Below are positions 24,937 through 35,600 of a stretch of DNA of 64,000 nucleotides, one piece after another. The notes beneath the pieces are model-generated. The model worked only from the letters and a program-made list of their open reading frames with translations. It did not search any database and was not told where the DNA came from. Source of the DNA: Mesaphorura yosii (taxonomy: Eukaryota; Arthropoda; Collembola; Poduromorpha; Tullbergiidae); assembly GCA_009869945.1 (NCBI GenBank), contig WIXG01000044.1, positions 124,001 through 188,000 of the forward strand, written 5' to 3'. How positions within the stretch are numbered: position 1 is the first letter of the stretch; the number at the start of each line of letters is the position of its first letter. The translations under genes and the position numbers were made by a program.

Positions 24937-26141
24937 TCAAATCCCATTTGATGTAACGAAGTGGCCCTCGCCATTATTAAATAATGGTAGCGGATGCGAA
25001 TACACGAACTCCTTGCCATAATTGGAGCCAGTTTGACTCCCAGGCGGAAGTGACACTTCAGATTTGGTGAACCACATTTCATAAGCAGTCTTTGCTGGAG
25101 ATCTTTCTTCTTGGACTCGGGCTGGCTCGTTTTGCCGCTGCGGCCACTGTTGCATTTGCATTTGCATTCGACGCTGTTTTGTTCTGCGATTTTGAAACCA
25201 AACTTTGATCTGTAAACGATCACATCACAATCACAAGATCAACTTATCTACCTGTACGCATTAATTTAAGTTTTTTCTTCTCCATTTGTGTTAAGCAGAG
25301 TACCTGTGTCTCGGTCAACTTCAGGACAAGTGCCAGTGCCCGTCTCCTTGTATCTGTCACGAAGCGATTCTGAGTGAATTCCAGTTTCAAAATCTGGAGC
25401 TGTTTTGGGGTGAAGGTCGTACGAGGACGTTTTGGACGGTCCAGGTCCAAAGAGGCTGGAACGAAAAGTTTTCTTTCTTTGCCGTTAGAATCTACGTAAA
25501 ATGGCAAGAAAACAAACAACATAAAAAGATGGAGGGGAATAGCAGTAGGTTAGAATGTTGTGCGGTGAAAACCTTGAGATTAATTGGAAACAGATTCTGT
25601 TTTCTGTCTACGACTTTGCCACTTGGCGGGTCACAAGACACGCCTGTCTCTTCCACTGACGACAGATGCGACGTAGCATAAAATTATTACGGCTTGTCGC
25701 TTCTTTTTGTCGTTTAATGAGCAAATTATTGCGAGTTACGTCTGGTACGCTGAGAAATCAAAAACTTTCCTGAGTCTACGTCTACGTGGGATGCCTCCGT
25801 CATCTCCGCCGTTCTTCTCGAGTATAAACCAATACTTGACAGTTTGACTGACCTTGGAAACTCCTGCTACGCGAGTAATCTCTTATCCAAAGGACTTCGC
25901 GTCAAGTTGAAATAAAATCGCAATTCGCAAGACATTTTGTCGGCCGACTTTTGATTTCAAACGAAAATGTTCTTACTTTATTTCATACCGTACTACAATT
26001 ACAATAGCTTTAAAACTTACTAGTCACGGCGATGATACGAACGTGCGGCCCCGCTGGAAATGGAGCTGCAATTCCAATTCCTGCTCGTGGGTTGTCAGCG
26101 GAAGGCGAAGGTTTTGGAGAAGCAAGACTGAACTGGTTCAT
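24937..26141 (-). CDS. VAX-like homeobox transcription factor
   Basis: Three exons on the minus strand: 26141-26021, 25491-25304 and 25209-24937, joined in phase (phase 1, then phase 0), 193 residues. The homeodomain spans about residues 60-119. It keeps Arg5, Leu16, Phe20, Trp48, Phe49, Asn51 and Arg53 and ends in QIKVWFQNRRTKQRR. Directly before it, SLDLDRPKRPRTTF matches the LDLDRPKRTRTSF block typical of vertebrate VAX proteins. The last intron falls between homeodomain positions 44 and 45. VAX proteins bind TAAT-type sites in the nucleus and pattern the forebrain and eye in vertebrates. Exon 1 is inferred: ATG at 26141 has an in-frame TGA two codons upstream, a GTAAGT donor, and supplies the single base that completes Asn41. 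The helix 1-2 region (NRFVTDTRRRALALVLKL) is divergent. EMX or NOTO class is the main alternative. Confidence 0.78.
25671..26040 (+). repeat. VAX intron 1 segment, copy 1 of a dispersed duplication
   Basis: This segment covers most of VAX intron 1 and the last 20 or so bases of exon 1, including the splice donor. It recurs in the same orientation at 31851-32225. Exact shared runs: 34 bases (25841-25874 with 32006-32039), 30 bases (25694-25723 with 31875-31904) and about 25 bases (25903-25927 with 32065-32089). Substitutions and small indels separate them. Confidence 0.9.
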
Positions 26142-27330
26142 GGCTGCTCAACGGCACCGGTCAGGAATCGCAATCATGGAATTATTAAGGCCTTCCTTAT
26201 TAATCTGCACAATTTCAAATCCCAGGACCGACTGACTAAACGTTTTCCGTTTTGATAATACGGTTTCAACAATTTGTTCAGTGGGAGTCATCTTGAATTT
26301 CACATTCGCAGGCTAAAAGTTTCCTTCGCCTTAATCGAAATCGAAGCAAACCCTCAACTGCCTCAACTCAACGAAAATGAAGCGAAGGGTGCTTGTGCCT
26401 GGCTTGAATCGTCAGGGAAAAGGTTGCTATTGTTTACAACAATGCAAATCCCATCCCACAACTTTTACTTTTACTGGGTTTTGATCCCTCTGTTGAATTT
26501 ATCTTCCGGATTGATGAACAATTCGACCTGACATGAGATAAAAAGGAGAACACTGAAAGGCAATGCAATGCAATCCTTGTAAATATTGTAATTAAACACC
26601 ATTACGAGTCTTAAATCGAACATCAGCGCCCGACAGCCAGCAACGTCTGCGTTCATTCACAATTCACCCTTTTAAGGGTCCAGTACGATTCAGTATTCAC
26701 GCAGCAGGAAATTGTGCATCGTGCAATTGTTCAATTTGCGGTCTGGTATAATGTTACCATTTCATCGAAATTACAACATAAATGATTGACACGTTTCTAT
26801 TTTTCTGTGTGTGCGTGCGTTCGTTGGGGAAAGTGAAAACATTTGACTGCGTTCATCGTATCTGTTTTCATTTTCAATCAGTAAACAATTTAGTAGCAAT
26901 TCCGTTCCAATAAACAAACTGAATTCAAATGAGATGTGATTGAAAGGTACAATAAATTAATCAGACGTGAGTTTCTCAGGACGCCTTTGGATAGTTTTAA
27001 AATTGCTACAGGAATAAAGTGCTTTTACAGATATTGAGTGCTCGAAACTTCATTGTACGAGCCCGTAATTAGCTCGTTAGCTTGTCTCAGTAACAGAACT
27101 ACCGTTGATCATTTGGAAAATCGCGAAACAATCAATTGCTTATTTATGTTATGGTCAGACTCTTCTCTTCAGCGTCTTCACGCTTTTAGCGTTCCGTTTA
27201 CGGTGGACGGGATGGCCGACGAACTGCCTTACGTACAGCAATTACTTATTAGTTGGTTAGCCTGAGAAACGATGGCTAACTAAGTTGAGTCGTAATAACT
27301 CCTCCAAAGATTATCCCCTAAGGACTGAAA
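26142..27330. other. divergent intergenic region between the VAX-like gene and the unknown gene
   Basis: About 1.2 kb between two start codons on opposite strands, so it should hold both promoters. I see no clear TATA box or other defined site. A GCAAT repeat lies at about 26560-26575. Confidence 0.55.
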
Positions 27331-28434
27331 ATGTCTCCAACCGTACGAGGAGTAGTTTCGACCCCTAATGCCAACGCCACCCCGAAACAGGGCTTCTTTG
27401 AGATGCTTCGTCAGGGAAGGGCACAGGACAAGCCATTCAATATACAAGACTTAATTGCAGAGGTTGATAAGGAGCTGGGCCAGCCCACAAAATCGTTAGA
27501 TGATGTGCAGACACCTGATCCAACGCTTGAGCAACATGCTAAAGATTTTCGAAACTTGGAGAAGCAGATTGGGTCAGTGATCAATAAATCATCGCGGAAG
27601 CTCTTCAATAAAAAGATGGTGGTGTTTGCTGACGATGGCCGAGCTGCGTTTGGATTGAAAGGTGAAGGTGAGTACTTGAAATGTTGAAATCCAGGTTAGC
27701 TATATTCTCCAGCGTTCACAGCATTCCTTGTCGTAGATGACGCTGACTCAGAATCAAAAGAATTGCACTCGATCTCAGGAGCTAGTCACAATCCGCCGGA
27801 GCCAGAGTCCAGCTCGATTGAAAATCTTATGCGTCTAGCACTGAATCGCTCCTTCAGCAGCAAAGCCACTGATGAGCAAGGCGACCGGTTAAATCTTATT
27901 TCACCACGCCCGAAGGACAAGCGATCATCGCTGACTGCGCGTGCACGGAAGGAATCAAGACAGCCATTGGCCAACCTCAGCGTTTATGGTGGATCACTTG
28001 TTTATGGGTTGGATTCCAAAGAGCCAAATACATTCGCCAGGCCGAGGTTAGCGCACGTAGAAGTTTATCTGATTATCTACAGCAAACGTGGACAGTTGAC
28101 TTACTTCTGGTGCCCGTTCAGCTATCCTTCCGGCCTTCGAACCAAGAAGTCTTTCCACAGCGAGATTGAAATGAATGGGTTCCAAGATGAAGAAATACAT
28201 TTCCAAACTGATGACACATCTCTTGTTGTAAGTTCGCTAATCCATTTCCGCTTCTTCAGGGAATCCAGCATCCCATACTTTCAGATAATTGGATATCGTC
28301 ACGCCAGAGAGGGCCTGAATGCGCGCAAGGTCACTGAAGTCGTGGAGCTCCCGGTTGGATTGTACCCTGAGAATTTACGCGTGTCACGGATTCCAAATTG
28401 GAACTTGGTTATCCAGCAAGTGAATCATTATTAA
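27331..28434 (+). CDS. unrecognised protein with destruction-box-like and CDK-like motifs
   Basis: The start at 27331 has an in-frame TAA four codons upstream (27319-27321). Exon 1 is 27331-27667. I prefer acceptor 27736 (intron 69 bases); acceptors ending 27712 and 27721 are also in phase. The frame then stays open to TAA 28432-28434, giving 344 residues. Two further segments look like introns of length divisible by three without stops: 28047-28121 (75 bases) and 28228-28284 (57 bases, donor GTAAGT, acceptor TTTCAG). Removing both gives 300 residues. The protein is hydrophilic, with no transmembrane segment. It shows RQPLANL (RxxLxxL, destruction-box-like, 27958-27978), SPRPK (possible CDK site, 27901-27915) and NKKMVVFADDGRAAFGL. 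It sits 770 bases before CDC45 on the same strand. A cell-cycle role is a guess from motif and neighbour only; I do not recognise the family. Confidence 0.65.
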
Positions 28435-28472
28435 CTAAACACGAACACGGATTAACACAAGAATCAAGAAAT

Positions 28473-28478
28473 AATAAA
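28473..28478 (+). promoter_or_regulatory. candidate poly(A) signal AATAAA for the unknown gene
   Basis: AATAAA 39 bases after the stop at 28434. No nearer signal. Confidence 0.5.
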
Positions 28479-28610
28479 TTCATTTAATTCGTAATGTGTA
28501 TTTTATCATGATTTTGTCATTGAGCATTGCATCGGTCGCTGCAATGCTCAATGCAATGCAATGTTTTGTCCTCTTTGCACTAATTACCTGTTGATTATCC
28601 AGATGTAATA

Positions 28611-28713
28611 GTCTTTAGCACAAAGGTACATTAGCTCCAACATTTTCAATAGTATTTGGCATATTACATTATCTCTATTGCATAAGATATTCATAGATTT
28701 CCAAGTGAGTAAC
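28611..28713 (+). repeat. dispersed repeat segment B, copy 1
   Basis: It resembles 32411-32530 in the same orientation, sharing GTCTT.AGCA, CCAACATTTTCA, TAGTATTTGGC, GCATAAGATAT and CATAGATT in order. The second copy carries an extra insertion containing a repeat of TTAGGTACAGAAT. Confidence 0.75.
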
Positions 28714-28720
28714 CTGTTTT

Positions 28721-28784
28721 TGCTGTTTGATCTGATTTGCATCGACCTTGGCCGGCCGGTTTTGTTGACCGATTTGATAACATG
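28721..28784 (+). repeat. dispersed repeat segment A, copy 1
   Basis: It resembles 31801-31852 with gaps: GTTTGA, ATTTGCA.CGACCTT, GACCGAT.TGAT in order. There the segment directly abuts the VAX-intron copy; here it does not. Confidence 0.6.
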
Positions 28785-29190
28785 AAAACGCGAAAGCTTA
28801 AAATTCCAATCGGAATGAGGAATGCTTGCTTGTGAGACTTCTTGCTTGCGAATTTCGTCTTCTCCGCGCTAACATCAACAACGAGGCATTTCCCGCTTTG
28901 CGAAAGTGATCTTCGATTTCTTGTGGGACTCTTTCATTGTGGAATTTGCCGGAGCGGCAGTGCAGGTCCCACTCGACCTTATCAGGCGAGCAGTATTAAC
29001 CTCAGTTTTGGAACTGGTAATATTGTGATATAACGACAATGTTTATTTTCAGAATAACGTAGCATAACGTCCGACTTCATAACCAATGATATTATTCTCA
29101 GTCCAGCAGAGCCTTTGGATTCGTATGTGCTTTCATTTTCGTGTCTTGGAACTGCGAATCACTGGTTAATCTACACAATCACTGGACTGG

Positions 29191-29238
29191 ATGGAAGCCA
29201 AAGATGATCATAAGCGACTTGCGTACGGGATTCTATGA
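29191..29238 (+). other. out-of-frame short upstream ORF overlapping the CDC45 start
   Basis: ATG at 29191 opens a 15-codon frame that ends at TGA 29236-29238, overlapping the CDC45 start at 29204. Its start context has T at -3 (weak) but G at +4. If the transcript begins upstream, it could lower CDC45 translation. Confidence 0.4.
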
Positions 29239-31671
29239 TGAATTGCTGAAACAGGTATGTACAGACGTATGATATGCGTCGTTACGGCACCGCTCCAATT
29301 TCTAACTTGTAATCTTTTGACTCCTAGAACGTGTTGATTCTCGCGACGAATGACGTTGATAGCCTTGCCACTGTTAAAATCCTGCTGCGGCTTTTCCGGA
29401 TAGATAGCATTTGCAATGTCTTGGTACCTGTAGAAAACTACACGCACTTGAGAGATGCATATCGTCCATACGTTAACCACGTAAGCAATTGCAGCTTGAG
29501 TTTGAGTTCCCGATTTCGGTTCATGAAAGTTAGTTGACATTCGCACCGATTTCCTTACATAGATGAAGCATGTGGTTCTGGTGAATTGCGGAGCAACCAT
29601 CAGCGTACTGAATCTCTTTGAAGATGTTCCCCGCGACACTGTCTTTTACATCTTGGATCACCAAAGACCACTTAGTGTTTTCAACATTTATGATGAGTCG
29701 AAGAGGGTTAGTGCTGAATGCTACACATTATCTGACCTTGAAGAGATTCATTGACAGCATTTATGCCAGCACTTTGTTCTCTTGCATTGTCAGGTTCGAA
29801 TCGTCACTATCCTGGAAGATGAAACAATTCCTGCGGCCGAGGATGTGTTTGTCGAAATGGTGCGTAGCTTGATTTTTTACATTCGAGAAATTTAGTAAGA
29901 CTCCGTACAAATTTCTTCCCAGTCAGAAGACGAAGGGCTCGAGTCAGAGGATGAGGATGGGCTAAGCCTTGACGATCACATTCGTTTCTTGCAAGTGCAA
30001 CAGAAGAGGAAGAAACGGCAGGCTGCTGCAGAAAGGAGGCGGAGGAGAATTGCAGAAAAGACTCAGTTCTTGTACAACCATACTCAGTATCACTACTACT
30101 CAAAGCCGGTAGGTCTGGAAAAAGTCTGAATCGCCGATATCGGTCTTATTGATAGCTTATAACAAGTGTTTGACATGAAAACGTTATCCTCATAGTCCGC
30201 ATTCATCGCACTGAATCTGGCAATGGAGCTAGGACAAGCAACTCCAGAGGTCATTTGGTGGGGCGCAATTGGCGTTACTCATTGCTTTCACATGCGACGA
30301 ATTGAGCGATTCGATTATAGCAAGCTCGTTTCTTCGATCGAAGGAGAAGTTAGCAGAGTCGCTAACAAAAATTACAAGACAAGATTTGATTTCAAGATTA
30401 GTCATGTGAACGAGTACGTTTTTCTTAGTGCTGGTTCGTGTTTAGTTGAGAAAGATACCCTTGATGTTATGTTGTATTACTAGATTGGATTTGCTTCTTT
30501 ACAAAAATTGGACCATCTGGGACAGTTGTACGAGTACACCCAGTTGGATTCTAACATTCATGCAGTGGACTGATGCTGGCTATCGCAGGCTCAAGTTGTT
30601 CTTCGCCGAGAGCGGGTATGCAGATGTTCTTGTCGATATTCACTAAACTCTTTCACTAATTTTCCTTAACGATGTACACCCTTTGATGCAGCCTCCCCCT
30701 CGTGAGACTGAAAGAAAGTTACCCGTACGTGCCGATGGCGATCAAGGAGAAATTGGAGCCATCCATCAAGAAACATGAGAAAAAGTACAATTTCAAGGAT
30801 TGGTCTTTGGGAACATTCACGGCGAACTATGGATGTGCGTATCTGTTCACTGCGATAGACATTCAGTTGGCGGCCGTAGGAATACTGGATAATGGTTCAG
30901 CCAGTGCTGTGGAGAAGTTTATGGATGGGTTGGAGTGCCTGGGCAAGTGAGTCTTGAGTTGAAAACATTACGTTTCTACATGGAGGCTGGAATGTTTGAT
31001 ATAAATGGCTAATGATATACATGCTGGGCAGAAACGGCCTACAGCTGCAGGTAATCAAACACGGAATTGATCTGAACAAGAAAATGCTGACCTCCGTCTA
31101 CCAGCAAGTGCGATTGGCGCTGATGATGGAGCTTGTCATCCCTTACGCATCTGTTCTGGTTGGGAAATTTGCTGAGGTAAAAGAACTTGTTTAACTTGTC
31201 AACCCGTTGGTGGTGGTATCAAAGACAACATTCTTTCTGATCTTCCAGAGAGAATTTAACTTTAAGTACAACACGTCCACTCCGTACATGAAGTTATTTG
31301 CGAGATTCACACAAGAAGCGTTTGTGATGGAGCACAAAGTGCGCAAGTACAGATACATGCCGTTCGTGTTCATAGTTCCGATTGATCACGAGTACGTGAT
31401 GGTGATTGGCGAGTCTCCTCTTGTATTCGACTCTCCAAGAACGTAAGTCAGGAACATTAACCGTTCATCGTGCTTTGTACAAAGTGAGTGCAGAAACTGA
31501 AGAAATGTGACTTTTCACAGGCAATTCAAGAGGGTGTTCGAGCAGACTGCGAAGAAAATGAACGATCCAAACCAAGTCGTGCTTGACCACTTTGACCCTG
31601 CAATGTGCAAAGTGAAGGCGGAGTACAGAGATGAATTCGTCGAGAAATTAATTGCTATCCTCACTCCTTAA
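29204..31671 (+). CDS. CDC45: CDC45, replication initiation factor and CMG helicase subunit
   Basis: Eleven exons: 29204-29254, 29328-29480, 29563-29706, 29794-29859, 29923-30108, 30196-30413, 30484-30615, 30692-30946, 31032-31176, 31249-31442, 31521-31671. All join in phase with GT-AG borders to give 564 residues, close to the human 566. The N-terminus MIISDLRTGFYDELL aligns with the family start. ATNDVDSLATVKIL and ILDHQRP match the DHH-phosphoesterase-like (RecJ-related) core. Residues about 139-190 are the usual acidic then very basic insertion. Conservation continues to the C-terminus. CDC45 joins MCM2-7 and GINS to form the helicase that unwinds DNA at eukaryotic replication forks in the nucleus. 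Introns are all 63-87 bases, much shorter than in the neighbouring membrane-protein genes. Exon 6 is placed to end at 30413 with donor GTACGT because only that keeps the frame. Confidence 0.97.
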
Positions 31672-31772
31672 ACGGTAGCTAAGATTTAGGTTTAAGATAA
31701 TTCAACGCGATTTGTTATGATTTGTGCGTGTAGAAGAATGTGTTCTACTTTATTTTGGTTTTCGGAGTCCTG

Positions 31773-31778
31773 AATAAA
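31773..31778 (+). promoter_or_regulatory. candidate poly(A) signal AATAAA for CDC45
   Basis: AATAAA 102 bases after the stop at 31671, just before the repeat mosaic that begins near 31801. Confidence 0.5.
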
Positions 31779-31800
31779 GTAAGCAGTTAAGCAGGCTTTC

Positions 31801-31852
31801 CTTTGCCGTTTGATTTGCACCGACCTTTGTGTAGACCGATCTGATTGCATAA
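31801..31852 (+). repeat. dispersed repeat segment A, copy 2
   Basis: Gapped match to 28721-28784. It runs straight into the VAX-intron copy, which suggests joining during one rearrangement or a single mobile unit. Confidence 0.55.
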
Positions 31853-32225
31853 CCTAGCACAAAATAGTCATGGTTTGTCGCTTCTTTTTGTCGTTTAATG
31901 AGCACATAAATTACGAGATACGCCGTGTACGTTGAAAAATCAGAAACTTTCCTGAGTCTACGTCTCCGTCATCTTCGTCATGCCCTCGAGTAACCAATAC
32001 TTGATAGTTTGACTGACCTTGGAAACTCCTGCTACGCGACTATCTTATCCAAAGGACTGTGCGCCAAGTTGAAATAAAATCGCAATTCGGATAACATTTT
32101 GATATCTGATGACATTTGAGTTAAAAAGAAACGATTCATTCGAACATGCTTGTAACTTTACTTCATATAGTACGCTACAATTACAACAGCTTAAAAACTT
32201 TAGTCACCACAATGAACGAACTAGG
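31851..32225 (+). repeat. VAX intron 1 segment, copy 2
   Basis: Diverged copy of 25671-26040 in the same orientation. It reaches into sequence matching the 3' edge of VAX exon 1, but the splice donor is lost (the bases after the exon edge read AAGTTTTT on the minus strand instead of GTAAGTTTT). It carries no homeobox sequence. Confidence 0.9.
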
Positions 32226-32410
32226 AAATTATCCAGGTAAACCTTGTAGGATTTCACACATGAGATTATACGTATCTAGTACGCATATAATAGAGTTATA
32301 GCGATTCCTATTCTATAGACTAATAGACTACAATACGAACGTCAGTGAAGGCCAGCTTCTCTGGCTTGCATTTCATAGTAAAGAATAGAGCGACAGTGAA
32401 TTGCAATTCA

Positions 32411-32530
32411 AGAGTCTTAAGCAAAAAGGTGCATTAGTTTCCAACATTTTCATAGTATTTGGCTATTACATATTACAGATATCTGTTTGCATAAGATATC
32501 CATAGATTAGGTACAGAATATTTCAAGTGA
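32411..32530 (+). repeat. dispersed repeat segment B, copy 2
   Basis: Diverged copy of 28611-28713 with an internal insertion of about 25-30 bases and a short repeat of TTAGGTACAGAAT. Confidence 0.7.
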
Positions 32531-32580
32531 CTTAATTTAGGTACAGAATTACAAGAAAAGGCGCTGCCTGGTTGCATAAT

Positions 32581-32586
32581 TTTATT
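32581..32586 (-). promoter_or_regulatory. candidate poly(A) signal AATAAA for PAQR3
   Basis: TTTATT on the plus strand reads AATAAA on the minus strand, 45 bases after the PAQR3 stop at 32631. Confidence 0.5.
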
Positions 32587-32630
32587 TTGTCCATTAATTA
32601 TCTTTATCACTCTTAAACTTAATTCTAACT

Positions 32631-35600
32631 CTACTCCAGTACATCAGCGTATTTGACACCAAACAGGTACTCGTACTCCTCCGCACACGGGTGCGTGGCT
32701 CTGAATTGCAGGTACAACATTCCAGTATTATGCCAGTGGTACAGTGCAGCAACAATGAGTATATGCCAGATTTGATGTGATGAGCCAATGTAGTTAACGA
32801 GACCAGGCCAGATCTTTTCCGGGACTCGAGTGACGTAGAAGAAGAACGCAGCAGCAGACAGGGCGTACACTCCAAAGATTCTCGGGAGCAGCAACTACGA
32901 ATTTGAATTCAAAGTTCTCGTCAGATTTCTGGCAAATCAAAAATCATACTGCATAATGTGCACCATTCTGCTTACCGTCACAGCCGGGCCTGACATTCCA
33001 TGCAGAACGAACCAGTGCAATGTTGGGATCACTCCATATGCCGCCCATCCTCCAAAGACGACAAGACGCCAGCGGAACCTTTCTTCAGTTACCATTTCTG
33101 CCTTCGAGATGATGGGCAAGATTTGCATAAACTGGCAAAAAAAATGTTTGTTTGGTAATTAAATTGTTTGTTTAATCTTGTTCAAACTTGTTTGTTTGTA
33201 CCAGCAGCGGTCAGTTTATTATAGGGACCTTGGAAGGGGAGGTTTGAATTTATTCGGTGGGTAAATTCTTGTAAATCGTTAATATCATTACTTAATCTCA
33301 CTTACGTTAACATGTTTAACTTGTAACTCCTGTTTATCTGAAGTTCTTCCCACTGTTGCATCTGTTTTACTACTTCACTGAATAAATAAATCTTCTCCAA
33401 TTACTTACCATTGCAGTCGCGAATATTGCTCCAACTGTGACCAAGTAGAAATTGAGCCAAAACTACGATCAGGGCAAAGAAAGAAAAGGCACATTAGATC
33501 AACATCAGCATTTTCAAGATTAATGAGGGCAAGTCATATGAGACCATATGGCTATGGCGGTGTGGGTTTCATGTTCGCGTATTTTTGCGTTATGGCACAT
33601 ACGCCTAGTCACCAAGCGATGGCGATGATTTATGAGTGTAATTTTGAAATCGTACGTCAAAGGTGTGAGTTATTGGGTCGCTGTACGCGACTCGAGTTCG
33701 TCGACTATCACTTACCGGTACACAGGAGAACGCGTAGTAGATCCCAGAAACATAAATCGCCAGCAACGATAAGCTCACGCCGAGCAGGTCCAGAGAAAGC
33801 CATCTTCGATAACTGACCTCGGAATGACAGCAGAAAATGTGATACAGTGATGACAGGAGCATGCAGGCCTGCGTGGAGGTGGAAAAAGAAAAGATTTAGA
33901 AAAATGGACACATTTGCCATCTAGCTACCAATTTCCGGTACAGCTACGGTTGGCCTCCGCCTTTAGCCATGCATGGAATCAGAATTCAGAATCATGGAAC
34001 TTACTTGAAAGCAGAACAGGAGTCCAGTTAGCATGAGTTGATCCAGCGGCTGAATGTTTGGCAACGCAAGCAATCCGAGAAAGTCGTAGACGGACAACGC
34101 CAAGAAGAAGAACCAGCCAAACAGGTGAGTCCAAATGTTCATGGTTTCGTTGGTCCACCAAAATAAGCTGGAATGGCAAGCATCATTCATTAATTCTTTA
34201 ACGGACTAGCAAAAGTAATTGAACTTTAGTGCAAAGGCATGAAAAGGTTTGGAATTTTCAAGATACTCGTTTATATGCAAGATACAAAGCTGTAAAAATG
34301 TGTTAATTTCTACTCAGAAATACAAATGTTTTACTTAGATTGTTAAAATTGCGTTCATGTATCTCGTTAGTTTTGAAAGCCCGGATCGCCATCTCCGCAG
34401 TGCATTTTCCATTATCTAATTTATCAGACTCGAGAGCAATGACCTTCATCTCCACGAGCAGAATTGAAGAATCCTCAAATTCTTATGACCTTTCTCCATA
34501 ACGGCATTATCTCATATGCATACACGTGCTTGGATCTGGATCCGAGAAAGAACGCATATGAATTAAAGATGCACTCATATTCTGTCCTGCTGCCATTCCA
34601 ATTCCCATGCCGCAATTGCCTGGCTTTCGACACAGTGCCGTACCCATTTTGCAAACCGTACATCGTTCGTGCAGTTCAGTTCGTAGCCGTAACTTAAGGC
34701 CATAGGCCATGCCAGTTAAATTAAATATGAGTATCGATTTTTAAATTGTCGGTCTCCCAAGACTGTGTCAAAAGAGAAAACTGAAAGACAGCACATGCGA
34801 AATGCGAATGGGCGTCAAGGTCTCCTGCCCTGTCTTGCCTGGATTTCTTGAATTCTTGCCTTTCTTACACGAGTCCTGTGCGCATTGCAATTTAATGTGC
34901 ACGTGTGCAGATTATTGCAAAACTCTTCTTCTTTTGTTGTGTAAGGCTGAGCATTAATTTTCACAAGTTCACGACGATTACGGCGGTACTTGTTTACTTT
35001 ACATACGAAATTCAATTTCGATTTCAATGTTAGTGCTCGTTTCAGTCCTTTCAGCTTCAATGTCAATGACTTGGCTGTAGTTAAGAGAGTCTTAATAACA
35101 GGAATTGACTAATCGCCTTTGCCCCATTGCGAATCCAATCCAAGTCCAGGTCGCATCATCAACAAATTAGCGAGCGCCTTGCAATTGGCAGTGCCTTTGG
35201 GAAATAACGCCTGAATAAGTAAACGAATTCTGAATAAGCAAGACAATGTCAGTGACAACACCAGGCAAGGAGGCATGCGCGCACCTCGTGGCCGTGTTAG
35301 CATATTGCATATTAAGACATTGCCGGGAATGCCAATTTTCCAGCCAGGAAAAGAAAACAGGCATAAAAGTCAATATTTGCCTGGCATTTAGGAAGCCAGG
35401 CAGGACACTTATGAATTCTTAATTCTCATATTTGCAATGGCTTGTCATCAAAGACCGACCTTCAATTGGCTTCAGCCCAATCTTCTACCATTGAGATTTC
35501 TCTGTGTGCGTGTATTGGGCACCTCGCGCTTATGGAATGGAGTGTGGGATGACTTGGCTGTAATTAATGCTACCTGCTATTGTGATGGTTATTGGCCCGT

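Larger units (their letters stand above)
28435..29203. other. intergenic region before CDC45, with dispersed repeat pieces
   Basis: About 770 bases. It contains an imperfect ATGCA repeat (28540-28563) and two segments that also occur after CDC45: 28611-28713 (like 32411-32530) and 28721-28784 (like 31801-31852). The CDC45 promoter must lie here. Confidence 0.7.
31672..32630. other. convergent intergenic region made largely of repeated segments
   Basis: Between the 3' ends of CDC45 (+) and PAQR3 (-). After the CDC45 poly(A) signal it holds, in order, segment A copy 2 (31801-31852), the VAX-intron copy (31851-32225), unique sequence, and segment B copy 2 (32411-32530). No coding sequence seen. 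Confidence 0.8.

Noticed and set aside
28047..28082. 36-base GT...AG segment read as an ultra-short intron
   Set aside because: Shorter than the 63-87 base introns of the neighbouring CDC45. A 75-base alternative with a better pyrimidine tract ends at 28121.
31851..32225. Possible VAX pseudogene after CDC45
   Set aside because: The copied segment covers only the intron and the edge of exon 1. No homeobox sequence is present, so it is a repeat copy, not a broken gene.
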